DNA of 49,508 bases from Deltaproteobacteria bacterium (lineage in GTDB: Bacteria; Desulfobacterota; GWC2-55-46; JAJCZF01): assembly GCA_029262535.1 (NCBI GenBank), contig JAJCZF010000034.1, positions 1 through 49,508 of the forward strand, in the 5' to 3' direction. The notes beneath the pieces were generated by a model, which was not told the origin of the DNA, ran no database searches, and worked only from the letters and a program-made list of their open reading frames with translations. Positions 39,983 to 48,730 of this stretch are shown here, piece after piece. Numbering within the stretch: position 1 is the stretch's first letter; each line of letters starts with the position of its first letter. The position numbers were made by a program, and so were the translations under genes.

Positions 39983-42900
39983 ATGAAGATAAGACGAAGA
40001 AGAATAATATACCCGCTGCTGGCGCTGCTCCTTGGCGTATTCGGCTTATTTTTCTTCTTTTCAACCGTCACCTTCGACATCTCCGAAAAGATCCCCGAAA
40101 TAAAGGCGAATGTAAAACGCACCAATAATCTTTATGGTGAGATCGATATGAAACGCCTTCGCATCAGGTACCTGCCGCGCCCGGTGATACTGGTCGAGGG
40201 TTTTCACATCACCAACGACCGCGGACTGCTCATCGACGCTCCCGAGATGAGCCTCAAGCTCCAACTTCTTCCAGTCTTACAGAAGAAGTACCGCATCACA
40301 AAACTCTCCGTCTCGGGCGGCAAAATGCTTTTGCACCGCTACGCAGACGGCACGATCAACTTTCAAAGGATAGTAAAGCAGAAACTTTTGGATATAAAGG
40401 TCCTTGGCGCTTCTTTCGAAGATACCCGTCTCACTCTCGTAGACGACATGGGCACCGGCAAGGGGCTGCTCCTGGAGGATTCAACAATCGAAGTTGATAC
40501 TATCGGCAAAAAAATCTCTCTAGCCGTTAGGGGTCGCCTTGGCGAGAGCGGCATAGTAATCGCCAGCGGAGAGGTTAAGGACCCCGGGCCGGATGGCGAA
40601 GAGTTCGAAGCCAATGGCTCGCTTAAACTGCGCGACTTCGACCTGAAAGTCCTGGAACCCTATGCGGCCGAAAAGGTAAAAGGCTTTACCATAGGCGGCA
40701 CGGCAACACTTGCGGCCGACTTCTCCATAGGAGAAAAGACCGACGTATCGGGCAACATGCACTACACGAATCTGGCCTTCTACATGCCAAACGCATATAA
40801 CGAAGAGCTACGATCCGAATCGGGCAGCTTTGATATCAGATTCGAGAGAGATAGCCTGACAAACCTTCAGATCGATAATATCGCCTTAAGTTATCTCGGC
40901 GCTGAGATCCTTGGGAAGGCCTCTTTCGGTGGAGAACCGGACGATCCGCGTATCACCTTGAATCTAAAGACCGAACGCATCACCTGTAACGACTTTAAAA
41001 GACTCCTGCCGCTCAAGGTCATGCCCGTAAAATTATCAAAACGCATACGCGCCTTTGATGTAGATAAGGGCGAGATCGAGGTGCGTAATCTAAGTGTCGA
41101 TATAAGGAACTCCTACTTCAAAGATAAGAAAGTACTACGCGACGAAAAAAGCTTCTTCCTTGACCTCTACTTTACCGATGCGACCTTCGCTTACACCGGC
41201 TTTGATAAGCGCTTCCATAAGGTATCCGGTGCAGTGATCCTCAAGGGCCCAGACCTCCTGATACGCGGTATGCGCGGCGGTTACGATACGGCCACCATAG
41301 ACGGCGTTGAAGGGGAGGTGCTTGGAATTGGCCGGGGTAACGGCTCCTACAGCATTAGGCTAAACGGTGAGTTCGAGGGTAAAGACACACTGCCCGAACT
41401 AAAGAAATTCTCCTCTTCCCTCGCCCCCGTTTTCATCGAAGGGCCGGTCCGCCTTAAGGCCAATATCTCAGGAGTTAATAAAGAGAAGGCGGTTCACGGC
41501 AGTTTTGGTTTTTTGAAAAACAGCCTGAAACATAAAAAACTTCCCATCGGCCTTACCGACCTTACCGGCTCTCTGGAGTTCAGCCCCGAACGGCTCGTAT
41601 TTAAAGAGATTCGGGCAAAGAATAAAGGCTCGATACTCTCGCTCGACGGTAAGATAGATATAAGCGGCTCGGAGCCCGTAATGGACCTAGCGGCCTCTGG
41701 AGTAATAAAAGAGAGAACCGCAAATGATCTTTTAGACGATAAGACCGATTTGGAGCTTACCGGAGGTAGCGCCAACTATAAAGTTCTTCTCAAAGGAAGA
41801 ACGGACGCGCTTAACGTTCAGGCTCAACTGGACCTTACCCCAACCGGGTTTGCCTACCGTGGTATTATAGCAAAGAAGGCGGGAGCCCAGCTGAGACTCA
41901 AGAGCGAGACATTTCACAGTAAAAAAAAGACGCAGCTAAAAAAGATTGAACTTATGAGCGCTCACTCGTCCATTAAGGGCACCGGATATTTCTCAAATGG
42001 AAAGAAGGAGTATAGGCTGGATATCGCCCCCTTTGAGCTTGCCCTCGCAGATCTTGGACCATTCTTCGCCCTGCTTGCGGACTACAATGAGGCCACCGGT
42101 GTCGTCGTCGCTTCAGCTTTAAAGATAGAGAAAAAACTCAAAAATGATACTGCGACTATCGACGGCGAAGTCGGCATAGAGAACGGACATATAAAGCTCG
42201 CCCACCTTGACGAACCTATAGACGAAATATCCTTTACGGCAAAGCTGGAGGGAAGAGGCGGACATCTCTCACTAGAAAAACTCAAGATAGGAAAGTCTTC
42301 GCTCGAAGGCAGCATTAATCTAAGCAGCTTCGGTCAAGCCGGCGCCGGGCCGCTCAGCAATGTTGAATTCAACCTCTTTTCGCCACACCTTGACCTGGCC
42401 GATGTAATGCCAAGGTCTACACTGCCGGTTAGCTCCGTTAAAAAATCCCTTCTAAGAGGCAAGGGCAAGATCTTTATTAGAGAGGGCAAGCTGCTTGGCC
42501 AGGACTTCAAGGCGCTAAATACTGAGGTCTCTATGGACAAAGAGGCCGTGATATTCAACCCGTTGGTATTCTCTCTGCATAAGGGGTTGATCTCCGGCAA
42601 GGCGACATATCTGAGAGATAGAAAGAAGAAACATTCGTTCGAGACCGACCTCTCAATAACGGGGCTTGATGTAGAGACCCTGCTTACCAGCCTCGGCGCG
42701 ACCGACAAGCTACTTTCAGGCAATGTAGACGCCAGGGTCGCGCTTAACGGACTACGCGAACGAAGCGGTCCCGACGGTATTATAGGAAAGATCTCCTTCA
42801 CCTCGCACAACGGCAAGCTCTGGAAATTTGACGTATTGACAAAGGTATTCTCGCTCATAAATATTATCTCGATAAACGAGCTATTCGAGCGCGGCATGAG

Positions 42901-43342
42901 CTATGATACGATCACCGGAACCTTTAACTTCAAGGACGGCATCGCCAGTAGCGAAGACCTTTACTTCGACAGCAACTCGCTTCGGATGTCGAGCTTGCTC
43001 TCTCTCGACTTAAAGACACTTCTGATAGACGCGACACTCGGTTTCCACCCCTTCGTAACGATCGACAAGATCATTACAAAGATACCGATCGCCGGCTGGA
43101 TAATCGCCGGTAACGAAAAGTCCAGCATCTCCATGTACTATGAGATAAAGGGACCGGTAGAGGACCCGGAGGTAAAAGCCGTGCCGGTTAAGTCTATAAG
43201 AAAGGGTATTTTGGGATTACTTCAAAGGACGCTGGCCACCCCGATACGCCCCTTCATTGACGAAAAAGAGGTTGGGAAACACCGCGCTAATAGCCCTGAA
43301 GTAACGGAAGAGAAAGAGATAAAAGAAGAGATCAGTCCTTAA
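39983..43342 (+). CDS. AsmA-family envelope protein
   Basis: This 1119-residue protein is anchored by one N-terminal membrane segment (about 8-28, PLLALLLGVFGLFFFFSTVT). The bulk is periplasmic beta-rich repeats of the AsmA / TamB / YhdP type, proteins that bridge the envelope as lipid-transfer conduits or assist outer-membrane assembly. The C-terminal part (about 960-1090: LWKFDVLTKVFSLINIISIN, LGFHPFVTIDKIITKIPIAG, ISMYYEIKGPVEDPEVKAVP) matches the AsmA-like C-terminal domain common in deltaproteobacterial relatives. The start ATG is preceded by AAAGAGG. The last 11 bp overlap the convergent histidine kinase gene. Confidence 0.9.
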   Translation: MKIRRRRIIYPLLALLLGVFGLFFFFSTVTFDISEKIPEIKANVKRTNNLYGEIDMKRLRIRYLPRPVILVEGFHITNDRGLLIDAPEMSLKLQLLPVLQKKYRITKLSVSGGKMLLHRYADGTINFQRIVKQKLLDIKVLGASFEDTRLTLVDDMGTGKGLLLEDSTIEVDTIGKKISLAVRGRLGESGIVIASGEVKDPGPDGEEFEANGSLKLRDFDLKVLEPYAAEKVKGFTIGGTATLAADFSIGEKTDVSGNMHYTNLAFYMPNAYNEELRSESGSFDIRFERDSLTNLQIDNIALSYLGAEILGKASFGGEPDDPRITLNLKTERITCNDFKRLLPLKVMPVKLSKRIRAFDVDKGEIEVRNLSVDIRNSYFKDKKVLRDEKSFFLDLYFTDATFAYTGFDKRFHKVSGAVILKGPDLLIRGMRGGYDTATIDGVEGEVLGIGRGNGSYSIRLNGEFEGKDTLPELKKFSSSLAPVFIEGPVRLKANISGVNKEKAVHGSFGFLKNSLKHKKLPIGLTDLTGSLEFSPERLVFKEIRAKNKGSILSLDGKIDISGSEPVMDLAASGVIKERTANDLLDDKTDLELTGGSANYKVLLKGRTDALNVQAQLDLTPTGFAYRGIIAKKAGAQLRLKSETFHSKKKTQLKKIELMSAHSSIKGTGYFSNGKKEYRLDIAPFELALADLGPFFALLADYNEATGVVVASALKIEKKLKNDTATIDGEVGIENGHIKLAHLDEPIDEISFTAKLEGRGGHLSLEKLKIGKSSLEGSINLSSFGQAGAGPLSNVEFNLFSPHLDLADVMPRSTLPVSSVKKSLLRGKGKIFIREGKLLGQDFKALNTEVSMDKEAVIFNPLVFSLHKGLISGKATYLRDRKKKHSFETDLSITGLDVETLLTSLGATDKLLSGNVDARVALNGLRERSGPDGIIGKISFTSHNGKLWKFDVLTKVFSLINIISINELFERGMSYDTITGTFNFKDGIASSEDLYFDSNSLRMSSLLSLDLKTLLIDATLGFHPFVTIDKIITKIPIAGWIIAGNEKSSISMYYEIKGPVEDPEVKAVPVKSIRKGILGLLQRTLATPIRPFIDEKEVGKHRANSPEVTEEKEIKEEISP

Positions 43343-44741
43343 GCAGGCATATCTTAAAGGTCGTGCCCTCGTCAGGCTCGCTTTCGACCTCTATCTTGCC
43401 GCGATGCGATTCGACGATTGCCTTGACGATAGGAAGTCCAAGTCCACTGCCGGGCACCGAGCCGCGGCTCTTATCCACGCGATAGAACCTCTCGAATATC
43501 TTGTCCTTTTCATCCTCGTGAAGACCAATGCCGTTGTCGCTTACAGAGACGCAGACGTAATCCTCAATAGAATTTACAGCTATATCGACCTTGCCGCCTT
43601 GCCTGTTATATTTCACCGCATTCTCAATGATATTGACAAAGACCTCGGAGACTCTCTCCCGGTCGGCCAGAATATGCAGTTCGTCAAGGTCGCAAAGCGT
43701 TAGGGTGACGCCTTGCTCGTGGGCAAAGGGCTCGATCAGGGCGACCGCTTCTCTGAGTACATCCATCAGGTTCAGCTTTACCACCTTCAAATGGAAGATC
43801 TTACTTTCAAACCTTGAAACCTCAATTATCCTCTCGATGATGGCTGTCATCTTTGTGCTCGTCTTCATTATGGTACCTAAAGCGTCGCGATACTCATCTT
43901 CACTCCTGTCCCTCCTCAAGGTGATATCACAGTGGCTCTTAATAACCGCGGTAGGGGTCCTGAGTTCATGCGAGGCATCGGACAAAAATTCCCGCTGGCG
44001 CGTAAAGGCCTTTTCAAGACGCGAGAGCATCGTATTAAAACTCTTTGCAATCGGCACGAGTTCTGCGTCTATATCCTTCTCTCCGACACGCTCGTTCAGG
44101 GACCTGGCCGTAATAAGGCCTATTTTGTTCGAGAAGATACCGAGCGGCAAGAGGGCGTAACGAGTAATATAGTAAAGACCCGCTATAGAGATAAGGAATA
44201 AAATAGGAAGCGCAATAAGTATCATATTTCTAAAAGAACGGAGCACATAATAAGATGGCTCCAGAGAATCAGCTGCCTGGAAGGTAAGATCAAGCTCCTC
44301 GCCGACGACATCAAAAGTAAATGTCTGACTAACCGAGCGATGCGGTATGTCACTGAGAGGGCCTTTGATATTAATGTGAATGACGTCTTTCGAGATCGGG
44401 GGGATCGGAAGCGAGACATCTCCAAGCGTCAGAGAAGGCGAGCGACCGAGTACCTTACCCGTGGTATCCACTATCTGATAATAATGGCCGGATAGGGATA
44501 CGGCATATTCACCGCTTGCGGCCTCGGTGATCTCGTAGAGCCCTTCCTCCACATGACCGTGCTCTACCTCTTTGGCAAGTATCCCGGCCAGAAGAGTGAT
44601 CTCCGAGTAGAGATGGTCGTCCACCGAGCCTACTACTATCTCTTTAAGTTCATAATGGAGAAAGAGACCCAGAGCCACAAAGACAAGGGTAAAGACCGCC
44701 AGGAACCAGGTAATGAGTTTTAGTTTTATCGAGCCGAACAT
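43332..44741 (-). CDS. Sensor histidine kinase
   Basis: This is a 469-residue inner-membrane kinase. Two membrane helices (about 8-28 and 170-192) flank a periplasmic sensor domain of about 140 residues. A HAMP domain (about 195-245) precedes HisKA with the phospho-acceptor His258 in SDASHELRTP. The ATPase domain has the N box IIENAVKYNRQGG, the G1 box SDNGIGL and the G2 box GSGLGLPIVKAI. It is translated directly after the response regulator (TAAATG overlap region), so it is the cognate partner. The arrangement resembles CusS- or PhoQ-type kinases, but the signal is unknown. Confidence 0.93.
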   Translation of the reverse strand: MFGSIKLKLITWFLAVFTLVFVALGLFLHYELKEIVVGSVDDHLYSEITLLAGILAKEVEHGHVEEGLYEITEAASGEYAVSLSGHYYQIVDTTGKVLGRSPSLTLGDVSLPIPPISKDVIHINIKGPLSDIPHRSVSQTFTFDVVGEELDLTFQAADSLEPSYYVLRSFRNMILIALPILFLISIAGLYYITRYALLPLGIFSNKIGLITARSLNERVGEKDIDAELVPIAKSFNTMLSRLEKAFTRQREFLSDASHELRTPTAVIKSHCDITLRRDRSEDEYRDALGTIMKTSTKMTAIIERIIEVSRFESKIFHLKVVKLNLMDVLREAVALIEPFAHEQGVTLTLCDLDELHILADRERVSEVFVNIIENAVKYNRQGGKVDIAVNSIEDYVCVSVSDNGIGLHEDEKDKIFERFYRVDKSRGSVPGSGLGLPIVKAIVESHRGKIEVESEPDEGTTFKICLLKD

Positions 44742-45425
44742 TTATTTGGACTCGCCGCCTTCTTTTAGTATATAGCCGGATCCCCTGACCGTATGAATAA
44801 GCTTTTTATCAAAACCCTTGTCGATCTTATTCCTGAGATAATTTATATAAACGTCGATGACATTCGAGTCCATGTCAAAGTCCTCGTTATAGATATGCTC
44901 CACTATCGCCGTCCTCGACATTACGGTATCTTTATTATATGCGAGACATTCAAGCAACAGGTACTCTCTTGCCGATAAAGATATAGATATTTCACCGCGT
45001 TTTACTTCATGGCTCCGGGTATCTATCGTAAGGTCCGCGATCTGTATCACCGCCTCTTTCGCGTCGCTCTCTCTCCTGAGCAGAGCCCTTATCCGCGCCA
45101 GTAACTCACCGAACTCAAATGGTTTTGTCAGGTAATCGTCGGCGCCGACATCTAACCCCTCTATCTTATTAGAAAGTGTATCCATCGCCGTTAAGAGAAG
45201 GACCGGTGTCGTATTGCCTTCTTTTCTTAAGGCCTTAAGTATCTCTATACCGCTCATCTTGGGTAGCATAATATCAAGCACTATAACATCCAACGGATAG
45301 TTCTGTGCCATATATAGGCCGTCCTCGCCGTCATGAGCGATATCTACGGCATAACCCTCTTCAGTAAGCCCCTTGGCTATGATCTCCGCAAGGTCTCTCT
45401 CGTCTTCGACTACAAGCAAACGCAT
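44742..45425 (-). CDS. OmpR-family response regulator
   Basis: The 227-residue protein pairs a receiver domain (phospho-acceptor Asp51 in VIVLDIMLPKMSG, acidic pair at E7-D8, Lys near 101 in YLTKPF) with a C-terminal winged helix (about 128-223: TRSHEVKRGEISISLSAREY, VIDVYINYLRNKIDK, IHTVRGSGYILK). It controls transcription with the kinase just downstream. The ATG is preceded by AGGGAG. The PepSY gene lies 257 bp upstream on the same strand and is a likely target. Possible binding sites are visible ahead of that gene. Confidence 0.95.
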   Translation of the reverse strand: MRLLVVEDERDLAEIIAKGLTEEGYAVDIAHDGEDGLYMAQNYPLDVIVLDIMLPKMSGIEILKALRKEGNTTPVLLLTAMDTLSNKIEGLDVGADDYLTKPFEFGELLARIRALLRRESDAKEAVIQIADLTIDTRSHEVKRGEISISLSAREYLLLECLAYNKDTVMSRTAIVEHIYNEDFDMDSNVIDVYINYLRNKIDKGFDKKLIHTVRGSGYILKEGGESK

Positions 45426-45682
45426 ACCGCACTCCCTGATATTATAATAAAATGGCTAAACCGTATAAAAAGAAACGGACCCGTAATAAGGTCCATTATA
45501 AGACAAAAGATCACACCTGACAAGCATACAAGTGCGCTTCTGTTTCGAATTTCAATCTTAACGGTAGACGCAAGTTTAAGTTAAACGCGGTAAGTCGCCG
45601 CCTGCCTGAAAAGAGCTCTACAGAAGATAGCAGCGACTATCTAAAGCAACCGGGCAATTAAGCGATAATCCACCATAACGTC

Positions 45683-46093
45683 CTACCTGTCGGCCCCTAC
45701 CACTTTACCGCTCTCTGCGTCTACATAAACTACTGAAGAAATGCCATCGTCTGTCAAGACCCTGACCTTGAAGAGCCCTTTTACAAAGTTCATGCTGACA
45801 TTGCTTTGGCTACCCTGATTATAAACGGCAGGTCTTATATTATGTATGCCCATCATAGGACCACCCTCGGGGTTCAGGTATACGCGTTCAAGTCCTCCGA
45901 CACCGCCGCCTAACTTGATCTCAATATATCCGCTACACCATTCAGCGCCGATTACAATGCCCGGCACCTCGTCGGTTGCAATACCTATAGCCTCGACAAG
46001 AGTTATATTCTCGTCACGCACGCTTGCCCCGGATTGATTAAAAGATAGAATTATGAAAAATGCAGGTAGCAAAAAGATTAGAAACTTCTTCAT
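45683..46093 (-). CDS. Small periplasmic PepSY-like protein
   Basis: The 136-residue protein has a signal peptide (MKKFLIFLLPAFFIILSF, then SGASV). A PepSY-like domain follows, with LVEAIGIATDEVPGIVIGAE near the mature start and SSVVYVDAESGKVVGADR at the C-terminus. PepSY domains are small inhibitory or binding modules. The ATG at 46093 is used rather than the upstream GTG (46102), because AAAGGAG lies eight bases before the ATG and would overlap the GTG. It lies upstream of and divergent in spacing from the two-component genes on the same strand, and such proteins are often controlled by a CusRS-like neighbour. Confidence 0.75.
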   Translation of the reverse strand: MKKFLIFLLPAFFIILSFNQSGASVRDENITLVEAIGIATDEVPGIVIGAEWCSGYIEIKLGGGVGGLERVYLNPEGGPMMGIHNIRPAVYNQGSQSNVSMNFVKGLFKVRVLTDDGISSVVYVDAESGKVVGADR

Positions 46094-46120
46094 ATCGCTC
46101 ACTCCTTTCCAAGTGATAGC

Positions 46121-46140
46121 TAGTAGCCGGGTGGCTACTA
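46121..46140 (-). promoter_or_regulatory. Hairpin in the PepSY leader
   Basis: TAGTAGCC and GGCTACTA (8-bp perfect stem, 4-base loop) lie about 15 bases before the Shine-Dalgarno sequence. Confidence 0.45.
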
Positions 46141-46148
46141 TTCCGATA

Positions 46149-46187
46149 CTAACAGTCTAACCAAAAGAAGATTAGAGATAGGTTAGA
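46149..46187. promoter_or_regulatory. Candidate response-regulator binding sites
   Basis: CTAAC occurs twice eight bases apart (46149-46153, 46157-46161), as in OmpR-type direct repeats. TCTAACC (46156-46162) forms an inverted repeat with GGTTAGA (46181-46187). GATACTAAC at 46145-46153 is repeated at 46265-46273. Confidence 0.35.
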
Positions 46188-46394
46188 AGAGATGGGCGCA
46201 CTTAAGAGACAACATTATGTACTTGCCATTACTATTTGAAAATGTTAGCATTTATCTACAATGTGATACTAACCTTAAAAGTCATGCCCAAATTTTTACG
46301 GAGCTTTCGCTAAAGGTCTTAAATTTACGGCCCTGATAAAAGAGCAAAACCTGGACGACCGGGCTATTTATTTATAACTAGAGAAAAACCTATA

Positions 46395-47252
46395 ATGTCG
46401 CAGGCCGCAGAAAAAAAGAGCATAAGAGAAGAGATCGAAGGGGTGCTTGAACTTTCCACCATCCCAAGGACGCTCAAGAGTGTCATGGATGTGGTAAATG
46501 ACGAGGACTCTTCAATGGGCGATCTTGTGAGGATCATCGAAGGCGATCCGGCGCTCGCCTCCAGGGTAGTCGCAATGGCGAACTCCGCCTTTTACGGTTA
46601 CCGGGCCCCTGTAAAATCCATATCCAAGGCAACGATGGTACTCGGTTACGAGATGGTCAGAAATCTCGCCATAACGGTATCTCTCTTTAAGTGCCAGAAC
46701 TCCAGGGAAGCCTCTATGCTAAAGGAGCTCTGGCGCCACTCCTTTACCGTGGCCACGGCCTCAAGCCTCGTCGCAGAAAGAACCGGCATAGCGAAAAAAG
46801 GCGACGCCTTCCTTGCCGGACTTGTAAACGATATAGGCAGGGTAGTCCTCTATCAGTTATACGGAATAAAATATCTTGAACTCGCAAAGAGCGGATGCAA
46901 GGGGTTGCTTCTTAAAGAGTTCGAACGCTTTGGAGTTACGCACCCCGATGCGGGCGCATGGTTTGCCGAGAAGAACAAGTTTCACGAAGAGACCGTCATG
47001 GCCATACTGCATCACCACAGGCCAGAGGCCTGGCTCGAGGACAACTCACCTGTCATGGAGCTAACTCCCATAGTATATATCGCCGACCGTATCGCCTCCG
47101 GAAATAAAGAGGGCTTTGCCTACGACCTTGCCGAGAGCCCCCGTCACGGAGAGATCCTCTCAAGCGTCTACATAAACGACGGTGATATTGCAGAAATTAG
47201 AACCGAACTTCAGACTCTTGAGAAATCGATCATAAGCTACTACTCCGACTGA
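46395..47252 (+). CDS. HDOD domain protein
   Basis: This 285-residue single HDOD domain belongs to the HD superfamily, generally without intact metal-binding residues and associated with c-di-GMP and stress signalling. Typical blocks are LELSTIPRTLKSVMDVVNDE near the start, DPALASRVVAMANSAFYGY (about 52-70), ISKATMVLGYEMVRNLAI, GLVNDIGRVVLYQLYG and ILHHHRPEAW. It precedes two REC/HD-GYP genes on the same strand, so a signalling group is likely. The ATG has no strong Shine-Dalgarno sequence. Confidence 0.92.
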   Translation: MSQAAEKKSIREEIEGVLELSTIPRTLKSVMDVVNDEDSSMGDLVRIIEGDPALASRVVAMANSAFYGYRAPVKSISKATMVLGYEMVRNLAITVSLFKCQNSREASMLKELWRHSFTVATASSLVAERTGIAKKGDAFLAGLVNDIGRVVLYQLYGIKYLELAKSGCKGLLLKEFERFGVTHPDAGAWFAEKNKFHEETVMAILHHHRPEAWLEDNSPVMELTPIVYIADRIASGNKEGFAYDLAESPRHGEILSSVYINDGDIAEIRTELQTLEKSIISYYSD

Positions 47253-47348
47253 TACTAAAGAGATAAAGAGAAGAAAGCCCCCCCAATTAAAGAACTCGAC
47301 TGTAATAAGATCGTAAACTTTACCACCGCCTCCCGGTAGCCTTGCCTA

Positions 47349-47376
47349 TTGTCAAATCTTTTGTAATTTGTTAATC
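47349..47376 (+). promoter_or_regulatory. Possible promoter of the first REC/HD-GYP gene
   Basis: TTGTCA (47349-47354), a 16-bp spacer and TTAATC (47371-47376). AAAGGAAAG follows as ribosome-binding site before the ATG at 47409. Confidence 0.45.
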
Positions 47377-47408
47377 TACAAAGGTACTTAAAAGGAAAGT
47401 TATTCGAG

Positions 47409-48518
47409 ATGACAACAGATAATAATAGTGGCGGTTCGCGCAGGTACAGGATACTTGGTGTCGACGACTCCTCGACTCAGAGAAAAGTCCTGAGCCTCTC
47501 CTTCGCCCCGCCACACTACGAACTAACACTCGCGGAGAACGGCGCGGAGGGCATCAAGCTCCTAAAGGCGAAACCGGGATATTTCGATGTCGTGCTTTCA
47601 GACATAGAGATGCCCGATATGGACGGCTTCGCTTTCTGCAAAGAGATCCGCGAGACCCTCGGCCTGCACCATCTTCCGGTCCTTATCGTAAGCTCGAATA
47701 TAAGCGCCGCCTATATAAAAAAAGCACTTGCCTCCGGAGCCGACGAGTTTGTAGTAAAGCCCTTTAACAAGACGGAACTTACGGAGCGCATCGATGTAGC
47801 AGCCGAACAAAAGCGCATGATGGACGGCCTCGACGAGGCTGAACTCGTTTTATTCGCGCTTGCTCGCCTGGTCGAGGCAAAAGACACCCTGTCAGGGCAC
47901 CACTGCGACAGGCTCGTTCACACCCTTAGGGTCTTTGCTAGGACCCTTGACCTTAACGAGACCGAGACAAAGACACTTGCCCATGCCGGCATATTACACG
48001 ACATAGGTAAACTCGCCATACCAGACACGATCCTCATGAAACCCGGCTCCCTCACCGATGAAGAACGCAAATCAATACAACGCCACACCACTGTAGGGGC
48101 CATACTCATCGGCAACCACAAGGGGCTTGAACCTGTAGTAGATATCGTCAGGCACCACCACGAGCGCTTCAACGGCTCCGGCTACCCGGACGGCCTCAAG
48201 GGCGACGAGATCCCCTACCTCGCCCGCGTATTCCAGATAGCCGACCTCTACGACGCACTGAGCAACGACCGTGTCTATAATACGGGTTACGATAGGGATA
48301 AGGTCATAAAAATAATGGTCTCAGAAACCAAGAAGGATTACTGGGACAGGGAGCTTATGCAGACCTTCCTCACAATCGCAAGCAAAGAGGCGCACAGGCT
48401 TGAAAAAAGCGCCGAGGCCCGCGTCCCAATGTCCATCGAAAAGATCAACAGGATAATCGACTCAAGCGCCGCAAGAAAGAAGAGGACAACCGCCGTCAAG
48501 AGCGACGAAAGGAGATAG
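47409..48518 (+). CDS. Response regulator with HD-GYP phosphodiesterase domain
   Basis: This 369-residue RpfG-like protein has a receiver domain (about 12-135) with phospho-acceptor Asp65 in VVLSDIEMPD, an acidic pair in GVDD and a Lys in VVKPF. The HD-GYP domain (about 150-330) breaks down c-di-GMP. Its metal site is seen in HAGILHDIGKLAIPD, HHHERFNGSGYPDGLKGDE and IADLYDALSNDR. The GYP motif is intact. Aspartate in the usual HERxDGSGYP is replaced by Asn, a common variant. It is followed 212 bp later by a close paralogue. Confidence 0.95.
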   Translation: MTTDNNSGGSRRYRILGVDDSSTQRKVLSLSFAPPHYELTLAENGAEGIKLLKAKPGYFDVVLSDIEMPDMDGFAFCKEIRETLGLHHLPVLIVSSNISAAYIKKALASGADEFVVKPFNKTELTERIDVAAEQKRMMDGLDEAELVLFALARLVEAKDTLSGHHCDRLVHTLRVFARTLDLNETETKTLAHAGILHDIGKLAIPDTILMKPGSLTDEERKSIQRHTTVGAILIGNHKGLEPVVDIVRHHHERFNGSGYPDGLKGDEIPYLARVFQIADLYDALSNDRVYNTGYDRDKVIKIMVSETKKDYWDRELMQTFLTIASKEAHRLEKSAEARVPMSIEKINRIIDSSAARKKRTTAVKSDERR

Positions 48519-48638
48519 GCGCTTCCTATCCGCCTGCCCGTACCAAACCTCCTCAATCTTTTCATCTCAACAACTATATGTTATTATAAATGAATAAGAA
48601 TTTTATCCACTTCATATAAGATAAAAGAGAAAGAGGAC

Positions 48639-48666
48639 TTGACAAATCCTCTTCTTTCGATATAAT
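48639..48666 (+). promoter_or_regulatory. Consensus promoter of the second REC/HD-GYP gene
   Basis: TTGACA (48639-48644), a 16-bp spacer and TATAAT (48661-48666), perfect at both boxes. The leader of about 58 nt contains GCTATAGATAGC but no clear Shine-Dalgarno sequence. Confidence 0.85.
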
Positions 48667-48730
48667 AGAAGCTTCCTGACATGGCAGGTGCTATAGATAG
48701 CAACGGCACACCCATAAATAGTTACAGATC

